Origin: JANQRA01 sp035762545
GTDB lineage: Bacteria; Actinomycetota; Acidimicrobiia; Spongiisociales; ZC4RG35
Direction: 5' to 3'
Length of the DNA: 64,000 nucleotides
Assembly: GCA_035762545.1 (NCBI GenBank)
Contig: DASTOM010000044.1
Coordinates: 1-64,000, forward strand
Part shown: positions 8,690 to 17,581 of the stretch, piece by piece
Layout of the letters: each line of letters begins with the position of its first letter
Numbering within the stretch: position 1 is the stretch's first letter
Translations under genes and position numbers: made by a program
The notes under the pieces: model-generated
Database searches by the model: none
Told to the model about the DNA's origin: nothing
Seen by the model: the letters and a program-made list of their open reading frames with translations, nothing else

Positions 8690-9552
8690 CCGCGATTTCG
8701 TTCGAGCTTCCCTCTCCGTGCTTCGGCGGCACGGAGGGTGTTGGCGAGCAGCATGGCGCGTGTCATCGGGCCGACGCCTCCGGGGACCGGGGTGATCGCC
8801 CCGGCGATCTCAGAGACGTCGGCGAAGTCGACGTCACCTACCAGACCCTCGTCGGTCCGGTTGACACCGACGTCGATCACGGTGGCGCCGGGCTTGACGT
8901 GTTCGCGGCCGATGAGACCGGGAACCCCCACGGCGGCCACCAGGATGTCGGCTTGGGCGGTGACCGACACCAGATCGGTGGTTCGGGAGTGCGCCACCGA
9001 GACCGTGGCGTCTGCCCCGCGCTCGGAGAGCAGCATCGCCAGAGGTCGACCAACGAGAAAAGACCGACCGACGATGACCGCCCGCGCCCCGGCGGTGCCG
9101 ATGCCGTAGTAGTCGAGAAGTCTCATGACCCCACTCGGCGTGCAGGGTCGGAGACCGGGACGTCCGAGCATGAGAAGCCCCAACGAGAATGGATGAAGGC
9201 CATCGACGTCCTTGGCCGGGTCGATCATCTCGACCGCCTCCTCACCGTTCAGGTCCCCGGGAAGGGGGAGCTGGACCAGGATTCCGTCGACAGCTTCGTC
9301 GTCGTTGAGACTCTGGATGACTTGCGTCAGCTCGGCCTGACTGGTCGTCTCGGGGAGTTCGTGGTGAATCGATGCGATCCCCACCTCCCCAGCGTCGCGC
9401 CGTTTCCCTCGCACATAGGTATGAGAGGCCGGATCGTCACCGACCAGGACCGTCGCCAGACCCGGCTGGTAGTCGAGCCCAGCTACCGCCACACTCACCT
9501 CGTCTTTCACCGAGGCGGCCACTGCCTTGCCGTCGAGGACCCTTGCGCTCAT
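8686..9552 (-). CDS. folD: Bifunctional methylenetetrahydrofolate dehydrogenase/cyclohydrolase
   Basis: This 288-residue enzyme interconverts 5,10-methylene- and 10-formyl-tetrahydrofolate, supplying formyl groups to PurN and PurH encoded just upstream. Motifs include the YVRGKRRDAGEVGI stretch with the catalytic lysine, ILVQLPLPG, DVDGLHP, the NADP loop GRSFLVGRPLAMLL and the ITPVPGGVGPMTRAML signature. The ATG at 9552 overlaps the purH stop (TGATG); longer in-frame starts would lie inside purH. It is the last gene of purN-purH-folD. Confidence 0.96.
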   Translation of the reverse strand: MSARVLDGKAVAASVKDEVSVAVAGLDYQPGLATVLVGDDPASHTYVRGKRRDAGEVGIASIHHELPETTSQAELTQVIQSLNDDEAVDGILVQLPLPGDLNGEEAVEMIDPAKDVDGLHPFSLGLLMLGRPGLRPCTPSGVMRLLDYYGIGTAGARAVIVGRSFLVGRPLAMLLSERGADATVSVAHSRTTDLVSVTAQADILVAAVGVPGLIGREHVKPGATVIDVGVNRTDEGLVGDVDFADVSEIAGAITPVPGGVGPMTRAMLLANTLRAAEARRGKLERNRG

Positions 9553-11033
9553 CAGTGTCTGAAGTGCCTCATACCGGTGAACACGAGCGCCACCCCTCGT
9601 TCGTTGGCCGCGTGGATGACCTCCTGGTCGTTTCGCGATCCACCGGGCTCGACCACGGCCGCCACCCCGGCCTCGGCCAGGGTGTCGAGCCCGTCGCGGA
9701 ACGGAAAGAAGGCATCGGAGGCCGCCACCGCACCCTTGGCGCGGTCTCCGGCCTTGACGACTGCTCGTTCGGCTGCTCCCACCCGGGACTGATCGCCAGC
9801 GCCCACACCGACCACTTGACGACCGCGGGCTATGACGATGGCGTTCGACTTGGTGTGCGCGGACACGATCCATGCGAAGCGCAGGGCTTCCATCTCCTCG
9901 GCCGAAGGCTGTCTCTCAGAGACCACGGTCCACCCGTCGGTGCTGGTCCGATCTCGACGCTGGGCCAGGAAGCCGCCATCGATCCGTCTCATGTCGAGAT
10001 CGTCGACCGCGGGAGGGTCGGCGAGGAGGACTCTGAGGTTCTGCTTGGCACCGAGCGTCTGAGCCGCTCCCTCGTCGATCGAACGTGCGATCACCACCTC
10101 GATGAACGGCTCGGCGAGCGCCTCGGCGAGCTCTGCGTCGATGCGGCCGTTGATGGCAACCACTCCGCCGAAGGCGGCAAGGGAGTCCCCCTCCCAGGCA
10201 GCCGCAAAGTTCTCTGCGACAGAACCGCCGCTCGCAGCACCTGCAGCGTTGGTGTGTTTGATCACCACTACTGCACCGTCACCGAGGTCCGAGGCCAGAC
10301 GCCAGCCAGCCTCGGCGTCGGCGTAATTGTTGAACGACATCTCCTTGCCCTGAAGCTGCCGGGCGTTTGCCCACCACCCGGTGGCTCCGTCCTCCCGGTA
10401 CACCACAGCGTCCTGGTGAGGGTTCTCCCCGTAGCGAAGCTCCCCGGCATGACGGAGAGGGATGACTAGATCGTCTCCGAGCCAGCCCACGATGGCAGCG
10501 TCGTAACTCGCTGTGTGGAAAAAGGCCTCCGCCGCCAGACGACGCCGGAGATCGTCGGAGATCTCACCGGCCTCGACCGCTGCTGCCACCTCGTCGTACT
10601 GCTCCGGTGTGACCACCACGGCCACATGCCTGTGGTTCTTGGCGGCGGCCCGGACCATGGCGGGTCCCCCGATGTCGATCTTCTCGATTAGCTCGGTTTC
10701 GGTCGCCGAGGGATCGGCCAGGGTCGCCCGGAACGGATAGAGGTTGCAGACGACGAGTTCGAACCGCTCGATTCCGTTGGAACTCAGTTCGGCGTCGTCG
10801 GATTCGCCGCGTGCCAGGATCCCGCCGTGGATCTTGGGATGGAGTGTCTTCACACGACCACCGAGGATCTCGGGGGATCCGGTGACGTCCTCGACCTTCG
10901 TCACCGGGATGCCGGCTTCTTCGAGCGCTGTGGCGGTGCCGCCGGAGGACACGATCTCACAGCCTGCAGCCACGAGACGGGACACGAAGGGGACCAATCC
11001 CGTCTTGTCGTACACGCTGACCAGGGCCCTCAT
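9552..11033 (-). CDS. purH: Bifunctional AICAR formyltransferase/IMP cyclohydrolase
   Basis: This 493-residue enzyme performs the last two steps of IMP synthesis. The N-terminal IMP cyclohydrolase domain starts ALVSVYDKTGLVPFVSRL with the SSGGTATALEEAGI loop and GGRVKTLHPKIHGGIL. The C-terminal formyltransferase domain carries RYGENPHQDA, GKEMSFNNYADAEA, VVIKHTNAAGAA and the final SDAFFPFRDGLDTLAEAG and AVVEPGGSRNDQEVI blocks. Its ATG overlaps the purN stop (ATGA), and its stop overlaps folD. Confidence 0.97.
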   Translation of the reverse strand: MRALVSVYDKTGLVPFVSRLVAAGCEIVSSGGTATALEEAGIPVTKVEDVTGSPEILGGRVKTLHPKIHGGILARGESDDAELSSNGIERFELVVCNLYPFRATLADPSATETELIEKIDIGGPAMVRAAAKNHRHVAVVVTPEQYDEVAAAVEAGEISDDLRRRLAAEAFFHTASYDAAIVGWLGDDLVIPLRHAGELRYGENPHQDAVVYREDGATGWWANARQLQGKEMSFNNYADAEAGWRLASDLGDGAVVVIKHTNAAGAASGGSVAENFAAAWEGDSLAAFGGVVAINGRIDAELAEALAEPFIEVVIARSIDEGAAQTLGAKQNLRVLLADPPAVDDLDMRRIDGGFLAQRRDRTSTDGWTVVSERQPSAEEMEALRFAWIVSAHTKSNAIVIARGRQVVGVGAGDQSRVGAAERAVVKAGDRAKGAVAASDAFFPFRDGLDTLAEAGVAAVVEPGGSRNDQEVIHAANERGVALVFTGMRHFRH

Positions 11034-11635
11034 CGGACGGCTCCGGCTCGGGTCACCACGGTGCGACCCACCACTTCGAGTTGACCGGCGACAAAGGCTT
11101 CGACGACCTTCGGATACAACCGGTGCTCCTCCACCTGGATTCGCCTGTGCAGCGTGTCGACGGTGTCGTCATCGAGCACCTCGACGGGTACCTGGGCGAT
11201 GATCGGGCCGTTGTCGACCTTCTCGTCCACGAAATGAACCGTGACCCCGGTGACTTTGACCGAATGGTTGATTGCCGCCTCCACCGCGCTCGACCCGGGG
11301 AATGCGGGCAGCAGAGAAGGATGGATGTTGAGGATGCGATTGGGAAAACGGTCGATGAAGACCGGGTCGAGCACCCGCATGAACCCGGCCAGGACGACAC
11401 CATCGCCACCGTGTCTCGATACGACTTCCGCTACCGCAGAAGAGAAGGCGGTCCGATCGTCGTGGTCCTGCCATCGGACGACCTCGGTCTCGATCCCGGC
11501 CCTGGCGGCCCGTTCCAGCGCCATGGCTTCGGGGTTGTCCGCTACCACAACCGCTATGTGGGGGCGGATGACCGGTGAGTCGACGAGCGCTTGGAGGTTG
11601 GTGCCCGATCCGGAAGCTAGAACTGCAATGTCGAT
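11030..11635 (-). CDS. purN: Phosphoribosylglycinamide formyltransferase, with a non-standard start codon
   Basis: PurN formylates GAR in purine synthesis. The N-terminal Rossmann motif AVLASGSGTNLQALVD is in frame, as are the catalytic HPSLLPAFPG loop and GVTVHFVDEKVDNGPIIAQ. No ATG, GTG, TTG or CTG codon lies between an in-frame TAA (11641-11639) and that motif. The codons after the stop are GTC ATC GAC ATT GCA, and GGAGGG sits at ideal distance from the ATC at 11635, so I take ATC (201 residues). Starting at GTG 11548 would delete the nucleotide loop. Confidence 0.88.
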   Translation of the reverse strand: MDIAVLASGSGTNLQALVDSPVIRPHIAVVVADNPEAMALERAARAGIETEVVRWQDHDDRTAFSSAVAEVVSRHGGDGVVLAGFMRVLDPVFIDRFPNRILNIHPSLLPAFPGSSAVEAAINHSVKVTGVTVHFVDEKVDNGPIIAQVPVEVLDDDTVDTLHRRIQVEEHRLYPKVVEAFVAGQLEVVGRTVVTRAGAVR

Positions 11636-11700
11636 GACTTACCCTCCGGGTGCGCGGCGCGGCGGGAGTGTAGGTCGAGACAGTCGACGAGCGTGATTCG

Positions 11701-12027
11701 ATGCCAACGGCCAATAAGATCGACCCTGTGAGTGCATTCACCAATGTTCCGGCGACGGACTGGGAGACCTGGGTCGAGGACAATGAGGCCTCGATCCTCG
11801 ATGTTCGGGAACCCTACGAATGGACTCTCGGGACGCTCCCGGGTGCGATTCTCATATCGCAGACCGAGATCGTGGAGCGGATGAGCGAACTACCCGGTGA
11901 CCGGCCCGTGCTCTGTGTGTGCAGATCCGGCGGCCGCAGCGCCAACGTGGCGACTTTCCTGTCTTTCAACGGCTTCGAGGCGGCGAACATGGCAGGCGGT
12001 ATGAAGGCTTTGGGGCTGCAGGATTGA
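11701..12027 (+). CDS. Single-domain rhodanese-like protein
   Basis: This 108-residue cytoplasmic protein is a single rhodanese domain. It has the SILDVREPYEWTLGTLPGAI half-motif and the active-site loop CVCRSGGRSANVATFLSFNGF, with a cysteine placed to carry a persulfide, followed by the ANMAGGMKAL tail. Such proteins move sulfane sulfur to cofactors or detoxify reactive species. A GTG at 11728 is an alternative start. It is the first gene of a four-gene plus-strand run with membrane proteins and an acyltransferase. Confidence 0.87.
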   Translation: MPTANKIDPVSAFTNVPATDWETWVEDNEASILDVREPYEWTLGTLPGAILISQTEIVERMSELPGDRPVLCVCRSGGRSANVATFLSFNGFEAANMAGGMKALGLQD

Positions 12028-12095
12028 CAGAGGGCCCGGACCGAGCACCCGTCGAGGGTGCAACTGAAGCGTCCGAGGGGACGTCCAACTCCCAT

Positions 12096-12593
12096 ATGAG
12101 CGAGAAAGGGAGCAAGATCCCCCGCTGGCTGCTCCCAGCGGGCCTCGGAGTGCTGGTCGTCATCCTGGTCGCCATCGCGCTGGCGCGCGGTCCCGTCAGC
12201 CTCGACCCGGAGACAGCCGAAGGTGCGGTTCAGGAGTACCTCGTCGCACTGAGCGACGAACGTTGGGATGATGCGGCCGCGGTCATCCACGAGGACGCAC
12301 TCGGCGACTGCACGGGGGACGACATCGCCATGTTCGGCACCGTCGACTTCACAGCCGAGTTGGGATTCGAGGGCGACTTCTTCGGTGGTGTGGGTATGCG
12401 AGAGACCTTCGACGATGGAGCCGTCAACCCACCACCAGGTGACACGTTCGTCGACGTGACCATCCACCACTCAACCGATGGAGGCTTCGGCTCGAGTTGG
12501 AGCGAGCACGTCAGTTTCGAGCTTCTCGAAGAAGAAGGGTTCTGGTGGATCACCGGAGATCCCTGGCCTTACTTCGTCTGGAACTGCCGATGA
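12096..12593 (+). CDS. Single-pass membrane protein of unknown function
   Basis: I do not recognise a named family. The product (165 residues from ATG 12096) has a short charged N-terminus, one membrane helix (WLLPAGLGVLVVILVAIAL) and an exported acidic domain that begins with AVQEYLVALSDERWDDAAAVIHEDA, a pattern seen in NTF2-like and DUF4878-like domains. An alternative TTG at 12024 would overlap the rhodanese stop (TTGA) and add a 24-residue cytoplasmic tail. Its stop overlaps the next start (ATGA). Confidence 0.65.
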   Translation: MSEKGSKIPRWLLPAGLGVLVVILVAIALARGPVSLDPETAEGAVQEYLVALSDERWDDAAAVIHEDALGDCTGDDIAMFGTVDFTAELGFEGDFFGGVGMRETFDDGAVNPPPGDTFVDVTIHHSTDGGFGSSWSEHVSFELLEEEGFWWITGDPWPYFVWNCR

Positions 12594-14197
12594 TCGGCTT
12601 GCTCCTGCCTCTGCTTCTCGTGGTCGGGGTCGTTGCAATCGTGATACTGGCGATCCAACGATCGACGAGGAAGAAGGACGACAGGGAAGAAGGGGGTGGT
12701 GCCGATCTCGTCGCCTACCTCGTGCTCGCCCTGTCGATGGGGGTCGCCGGGTTCGCCCTGGCCCATCTGGTGAGCACCGCCTTCCCCGGGGACCGATTCG
12801 TCTTCGACCCGACCGAGAACCTCTCCGCCTCTGTCTCTGCTCTGGTCGTCTCGCTCCCCTTCGCCGTCTACTTCTGGCGTAGGCAAGCCCAGCGCCGGGT
12901 CCAGTTCCCGGGCTCGGTGGGCTGGACCCTCTACCTGACCCTGATGGAGCTGGTGTTCCTGACCGCCTTCGTGGTCAACGCGGTCCTGTTCATCAATGGC
13001 CTTATCAGCGAGGAACGGGCCTCGGCATGGACCGGGACAGTGGTGTTCGGCGTGATCGTCCTGTTTCACGAGCTGGCCGCGCGGCGGGACCCGCCTCAGA
13101 CCGAAGCGGGAGAGCTACGGAGGGTGGTTGGAGCTGCGATCGGCCTCATCACCGGGACCATCGGTCTCGCCGGGACCCTGGTGGCCGGGTTCGAGACACT
13201 GCTCGGCCCCGGGAGCTTCGACTTCGACCCCTGGTTGGCGATGCTGATCGTCGGTGTGCCGATCTGGGGGTACCGCTGGTTCACCGCATGGCCGGGACCT
13301 CCCGAGACGCCGAGAACGGTGTGGAGCGTCGCCGTACAGGTCGGCAGTGTCGTCATCGCAATCGGGAGTGCGACGTACGTCCTCGCCATCTCACTGCAGT
13401 ACGTCCTGGCCGACACCGCCCCGGCAGGTCAGCACTTCGACGACGTCTCCATCGCCCTGGGGAGCGGGGTGGCCACCCTCGCCGTTTGGCTGGCACACCG
13501 TCGGTCCTATCGAGAGGTCGCCGCCAGTCCACGGGTGTTCGCGACTTATGTGCTGGCAGCCATATCTCTGGCGGTTGCGATCGCAGCGGCGGTGACGCTG
13601 ACGATCTTCGCGTTCGGGAACCGTCCCCTCGTTGGCGGCGACACCGACGCGGTGATCGCCGCCGCGACCGTCCTGGTGGTCAGCCTCTCGACGTGGGGGC
13701 TCTTCGGCCGGGCCGCCAGGCTCGCAGCGACGACCGAGACCGTGGCTGGCTGGCCTCGACGCATGTACACGCTCGGTCTGGGCATGATCACCGGGCTGGT
13801 CGCCGCCGGTGCCCTGATCACGACACTCGTCGTGGTCCTCAATCGACTGCTCGACGAAACCTTCACCGGCTCGCTCGTCGAGCCCATGGCGCTCCTCTTG
13901 TTCAGCGGGTTGGCCACCTGGTACCTCCTGGGCAGCTACGTGCGGGAACGCGCTCCGTCCGAAGAGCGGCGCCGCATGGAACCGTTCGACGTGACGATCG
14001 TCACCTCGCACCCCGGTCAGATCGCGGTGAAGTTCCCCGACAACGCAAGACTCAGAGTCATCCACCGTGGCGACGATCTTGGTCCCATCGACGACGAGAC
14101 GGCCGACCGGATAGTCGCCGCTGTCGACGGACGTCCATCTGTGGTCTGGGTCGACAGCGACGGCTTTCGGGTGGCCCCGGTGAGGCCACGCTCCTGA
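12590..14197 (+). CDS. Polytopic membrane protein, possibly DUF5671-like
   Basis: The 535-residue product has about 12 hydrophobic segments in repeating blocks of three to four helices, for example LVAYLVLALSMGVAGFALAHL, VVGAAIGLITGTIGLAGTLVAGFE and MYTLGLGMITGLVAAGALITTLV, which look like internal repeats of a DUF5671-type unit. The last 80 residues form a soluble cytoplasmic tail (PFDVTIVTSHPGQIAVKFPDNARLRVIHRGDD). Function is unknown. It overlaps the upstream gene by ATGA. Confidence 0.65.
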   Translation: MIGLLLPLLLVVGVVAIVILAIQRSTRKKDDREEGGGADLVAYLVLALSMGVAGFALAHLVSTAFPGDRFVFDPTENLSASVSALVVSLPFAVYFWRRQAQRRVQFPGSVGWTLYLTLMELVFLTAFVVNAVLFINGLISEERASAWTGTVVFGVIVLFHELAARRDPPQTEAGELRRVVGAAIGLITGTIGLAGTLVAGFETLLGPGSFDFDPWLAMLIVGVPIWGYRWFTAWPGPPETPRTVWSVAVQVGSVVIAIGSATYVLAISLQYVLADTAPAGQHFDDVSIALGSGVATLAVWLAHRRSYREVAASPRVFATYVLAAISLAVAIAAAVTLTIFAFGNRPLVGGDTDAVIAAATVLVVSLSTWGLFGRAARLAATTETVAGWPRRMYTLGLGMITGLVAAGALITTLVVVLNRLLDETFTGSLVEPMALLLFSGLATWYLLGSYVRERAPSEERRRMEPFDVTIVTSHPGQIAVKFPDNARLRVIHRGDDLGPIDDETADRIVAAVDGRPSVVWVDSDGFRVAPVRPRS

Positions 14198-14234
14198 TTC
14201 GGTCGAGGAGCGCGATTCTGGGAGCATCCGCAGC

Positions 14235-14801
14235 GTGAGATGGATCTCCTACCGGGTGTTCCGGGCGCTCGGCTGGCGGGTCGAAGGTGACCTGCCCCCG
14301 TTGTCGAAGATGGTGATCATCGGGGCGCCGCACACCTCCAACTGGGATTTCTTCCTCTTCCTCGCCGTGATCCGGCACTTCAACATCAGTGTCAATTTCC
14401 TCGGCAAGCACACCCTCTTCCGATGGCCCTTCGGCTTCATGTTCCGCAAGGTGGGCGGCATCCCGGTGGATCGACGCCAGCCGGGCGGTCTCGTCGAGCA
14501 GGTGCGGACGGCGTTTGCGGAGAGAGAGCGGTTGATTCTCGTGATCGCACCGGAGGGAACCCGTGAAGCCGCCGGGAGTTGGAAACCGGGGTTCGTGCAC
14601 ATCGCCGCCGGGGCCGGTGTCCCGGTGGTGTTCGCCGGGGTCGACTCGACCCGAAAGGTCGTCGTCATCTCGGAGCCAGAGTGGGTCGGCGACGACGAGG
14701 CCGGGTTCATGGATCGGGTCCGCGCCTTCTACGCCGACAAGAACGGGATCCACCCGGAGAACAAAGGCCCGGTACGGCTCGCCGACGAGCCGGTCTCATG
14801 A
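14235..14801 (+). CDS. PlsC-like lysophospholipid acyltransferase
   Basis: This 188-residue protein has the acyltransferase signatures of the LPLAT superfamily: the catalytic HX4D motif in APHTSNWDFF and the PEGTR motif in IAPEGTREAAGSWKPGF. A GTG start at 14235 follows the upstream membrane-protein gene by 37 bases. It is shorter than housekeeping PlsC and resembles the small 1-acylglycerol-3-phosphate acyltransferase-like group. Its last 6 bases overlap the convergent dinB. Confidence 0.85.
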   Translation: MRWISYRVFRALGWRVEGDLPPLSKMVIIGAPHTSNWDFFLFLAVIRHFNISVNFLGKHTLFRWPFGFMFRKVGGIPVDRRQPGGLVEQVRTAFAERERLILVIAPEGTREAAGSWKPGFVHIAAGAGVPVVFAGVDSTRKVVVISEPEWVGDDEAGFMDRVRAFYADKNGIHPENKGPVRLADEPVS

Positions 14802-16016
14802 CTTCTCGGCAAGTCTCCTGAAGTCGTCGCCCATACCGCCGCTGCCGATTCCGTAGCGGACCATCGACCGGCCAAACTTCTCCCGGACCTCATCCACGGT
14901 TGCCTCGAGGCTGCTGCGTTTCAGGGCAACACCGCTGCCCGACCGGAGTACGTCGCCATCTCCGAGGTCGAATTCGAGCTGACGATGGTCGTGGGTGGCG
15001 AGGTTCGAGACACTCATCCCGATGAGAGTCACCCTCTCGCCCGGATTGTCCGTGAGGGCGCGGTCGACCAGCACCATGCCCAGATTCGATAGGGCGGCCG
15101 TCGATCCCGTAGCGGCGGGGAGCGTATGGCTACGGGTGACGGATCGAGGGCCCGGAAACCGGAGCCTTAGGGTGATCGTCGTCCCCACGCGGTCCTTGGC
15201 TCGGAGCCGTCTCCCGATTCGATCGGCCAGGTTCAGGACGACGACGGCCATGTCGTCGCGATCGGTCAGGCCCCTTCCCAGGGCCTGCTGGCTTCCGACC
15301 GAGCCGGCACGCTGACCGCCCCGAACCCGTCGTGGGTCGCGATTCCACGAAAGACTGCGTAGGGACCCGGCGGCCGCCGGTCCCAGGTACGGCGTGAGGG
15401 CGCCCGGCGAGATCTCTGCGAGCTCGCCGACGGTGAGAATCCCGAGACGATGGAGCCGGGCTGCGGTGACCTTGCCCACTCCCCAGAGTGCCTCCACAGG
15501 GAGCGGGTGGAGGAAGTCGAGCTCCTTGCCCACTTCGACGAGCACGAGTCCGTCCGGCTTGGATCGCGCGGAGGCGATCTTCGAGAGGAATTTCGTGGAG
15601 GCGACTCCGATCGAAATAGGGAGGCCGACTTCCTCACGAACTCGTCGCTTGATCTCCCTGGCGATATGGGTCGGTGGGCCAAGGAGGTGCGTCGTTCCGC
15701 TGACGTCGAGGAACGCTTCGTCAACGGAGATCTGTTCGACGATCGGAGTGGCATCTTCGAGGATCGCCATCACCTGATCGGACAGGTCGAGATATCGGTC
15801 GAAATGGCCGTTCACCACCACGGCGTCCGGGCACAGGGCCAGGGCATCACGCGTGGACATGGGAGCCCGTACGCCGTAGAGCCGCGCCTCATAGGAGGCG
15901 GCTACGACGATTCCACCCCCGACGAGGACCGGCTTCCCTCGCAGCGAAGGATCCAGGAGCTGTTCTACCGATGCGTAGAAGGCATCGAGGTCGGCGTGGA
16001 GAATCGTCGGCTCCAT
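14796..16016 (-). CDS. dinB: DNA polymerase IV (Y family)
   Basis: This 406-residue translesion polymerase shows the Y-family palm motif ILHADLDAFYASVEQ, the KPVLVGGGIVVAASYEARLYGVRAPM finger region, the catalytic SVDEAFLDV with paired acidic residues, GVASTKFLSKIASARSKP, and the helix-hairpin-helix VEALWGVGKVTAARLHRLGI. The C-terminal little finger follows, but the final clamp-binding QLxLF-type motif is not obvious. The ATG at 16016 begins right at MEPTILHADLD; in-frame sequence upstream overlaps the CoA ligase gene and is not family-like. Confidence 0.94.
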   Translation of the reverse strand: MEPTILHADLDAFYASVEQLLDPSLRGKPVLVGGGIVVAASYEARLYGVRAPMSTRDALALCPDAVVVNGHFDRYLDLSDQVMAILEDATPIVEQISVDEAFLDVSGTTHLLGPPTHIAREIKRRVREEVGLPISIGVASTKFLSKIASARSKPDGLVLVEVGKELDFLHPLPVEALWGVGKVTAARLHRLGILTVGELAEISPGALTPYLGPAAAGSLRSLSWNRDPRRVRGGQRAGSVGSQQALGRGLTDRDDMAVVVLNLADRIGRRLRAKDRVGTTITLRLRFPGPRSVTRSHTLPAATGSTAALSNLGMVLVDRALTDNPGERVTLIGMSVSNLATHDHRQLEFDLGDGDVLRSGSGVALKRSSLEATVDEVREKFGRSMVRYGIGSGGMGDDFRRLAEKS

Positions 16017-16063
16017 CACGCGATCATCGCGCGCCGGAACGACATATTCGGAATGTTTCACCG

Positions 16064-17557
16064 TCAGCCGGCTCGTCGACGCAGCTCGCCCCGGTCGACC
16101 TTCCCGAGATGCGTTTGCGGCAAGGAGTCGACGAAGAAGACCTTCCGCGGATGCTTGTAGGGCTCGAGGTGGGACAACACCCAGTCGATCAGGTCTTGCT
16201 CTGAGACGTCGCCGTCGGACACGACGAACGCCACCGGTCGGGTCAGGCCCGCGTCGTCCTCGACAGCTATGACCGCAACCTCGGTGACGGCGGGATGGTC
16301 GAGAAGTGTCGACTCGACCTCCTGGGGACGGAACCACTTGCCCTTCACCTTGACCGCGTCGTCGGCGCGGCCACGGTGTGTGACGTATCCGTCACGGTCG
16401 ATCGAGACGAGGTCGCCGCCCACGAACCAGTCCCCCCGAAAGGCTTCGGCCGTCTGGTCGGGGTCGCCAAAGTAGCCAAGGCCGAGCGAATCACCACGAA
16501 CCCACAGCCGCCCGACCTCACCAGGGGGCACTTCGTCCCCATCCTCGTCACAAGCCCGGATCTCGAAACCGGGGACGACCCGTCCCAGGGTGCCCGGTCG
16601 TACCGAGCCGACGGTATTGGTGATGAAGATGTGCCACATCTCAGCCGTCCCCAGACCGTCCAACAGCTCGACCCCGAAGGTCTCCACCCAGCGGTGATAG
16701 AGCGTCTCGGGGAGCGCTTCGCCGGCTGAGGTGGCCAAACGCAGACTGGACAGGTCTCGACTCGCCGCGTCGGGGGCGGCCAGCATCTGGTTGATTGCCG
16801 AAGGCACGTTCACCAGAACCGTGGGTCGGTGTCGTTCGATCCTGGCGAAGAGAGCTTCGGGAGTCGGATGCTCGGCGAAGAGGACGACGGAGGCGCCCAC
16901 CGAGAAGGGAAAGAGGAGATTCGACCCGGTGGCATAACCGAAGTAGAGCTTGGGGACCGACATGGTCATGTCTCCGGAGGTGAGCCCAAGTGATCCCTGC
17001 CCGTACAGACGTGTGGTGTTGATCAGACTGCGGTGGGTCTGAGGGACAGCCTTGGGTGCGCCGGTCGTCCCACCCGAGAACAGCCAGATCGCCGGGTCAT
17101 CCGGCCCCGTGGCCGCCGGGGGTTCCTGGTGGCCCGTGGCGCCGATGTCGGCAGGGTCCACGATCGTCGGCCGCCATCCATGAAGGGAGGCAATGAACCC
17201 TTCCTGATAGCCCTGATCGACGATTGCCGCCGCCGCCCTGGACCGGTCGACGATCTCGCCGGTGGCGTCGGCGGACAGTCCGGGGTTCACCATCACGACG
17301 ACTGCCCCTATTCGAAAAACTGCCAGCAGCGAGGCGACGAAGCCTGGGCTGTCGGACATCACGAGGAGAACACGGTCCTCCCGAGCCACCCCGATCGCGA
17401 GGAGGTGGCTGGCGAACCCTGCCACCAATGCATCCACATCCGAGTAGGTCATCGAGCCGTCGTCGAGACGGATTGCGACCCGATCGCCTTCACCGGCGAC
17501 GAGTCGGTCACCGAGGAAGAAGTCGTATGCATTCAACTGGGCAGGCCAACCGATCAC
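16064..17557 (-). CDS. Benzoate-CoA ligase family AMP-forming enzyme
   Basis: This 497-residue ANL-superfamily enzyme activates a carboxylic acid to its CoA thioester. It has the P-loop FSGGTTGAPKAVPQTH, the aryl-CoA ligase segment PKLYFGYATGSNLLFPFSVGA, the A5-like GLGTAEMWHIFITN, the A8 hinge GRADDAVKVKGKWFRPQEVE, and the catalytic lysine in PQTHLGKVDRGELRRR. The FGYATG region groups it with benzoate- and 4-hydroxybenzoate-CoA ligases. Beside tryptophan dioxygenase and kynureninase genes, anthranilate is a reasonable substrate guess. It starts with GTG 7 bases after a TACCGT box. Confidence 0.88.
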   Translation of the reverse strand: MIGWPAQLNAYDFFLGDRLVAGEGDRVAIRLDDGSMTYSDVDALVAGFASHLLAIGVAREDRVLLVMSDSPGFVASLLAVFRIGAVVVMVNPGLSADATGEIVDRSRAAAAIVDQGYQEGFIASLHGWRPTIVDPADIGATGHQEPPAATGPDDPAIWLFSGGTTGAPKAVPQTHRSLINTTRLYGQGSLGLTSGDMTMSVPKLYFGYATGSNLLFPFSVGASVVLFAEHPTPEALFARIERHRPTVLVNVPSAINQMLAAPDAASRDLSSLRLATSAGEALPETLYHRWVETFGVELLDGLGTAEMWHIFITNTVGSVRPGTLGRVVPGFEIRACDEDGDEVPPGEVGRLWVRGDSLGLGYFGDPDQTAEAFRGDWFVGGDLVSIDRDGYVTHRGRADDAVKVKGKWFRPQEVESTLLDHPAVTEVAVIAVEDDAGLTRPVAFVVSDGDVSEQDLIDWVLSHLEPYKHPRKVFFVDSLPQTHLGKVDRGELRRRAG

Positions 17558-17581
17558 ACCGCCAACGGTACGGTGCCTGGC
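17558..17581. promoter_or_regulatory. Divergent leaderless promoters sharing one TA step
   Basis: Only 24 bases separate the CoA ligase GTG (17557) and the SDR ATG (17582). On the plus strand TACGGT (17569-17574) ends 7 bases before the SDR ATG. On the minus strand TACCGT (17570-17565) ends 7 bases before the ligase GTG. The two -10 boxes overlap at the same TA, 17569-17570. No ribosome sites are present. Confidence 0.7.

Noticed and set aside
16017..16063. Possible LexA box upstream of dinB
   Set aside because: The region has GGAAC and GTTTC elements, but the spacing does not match the actinobacterial GAACN4GTTC site.
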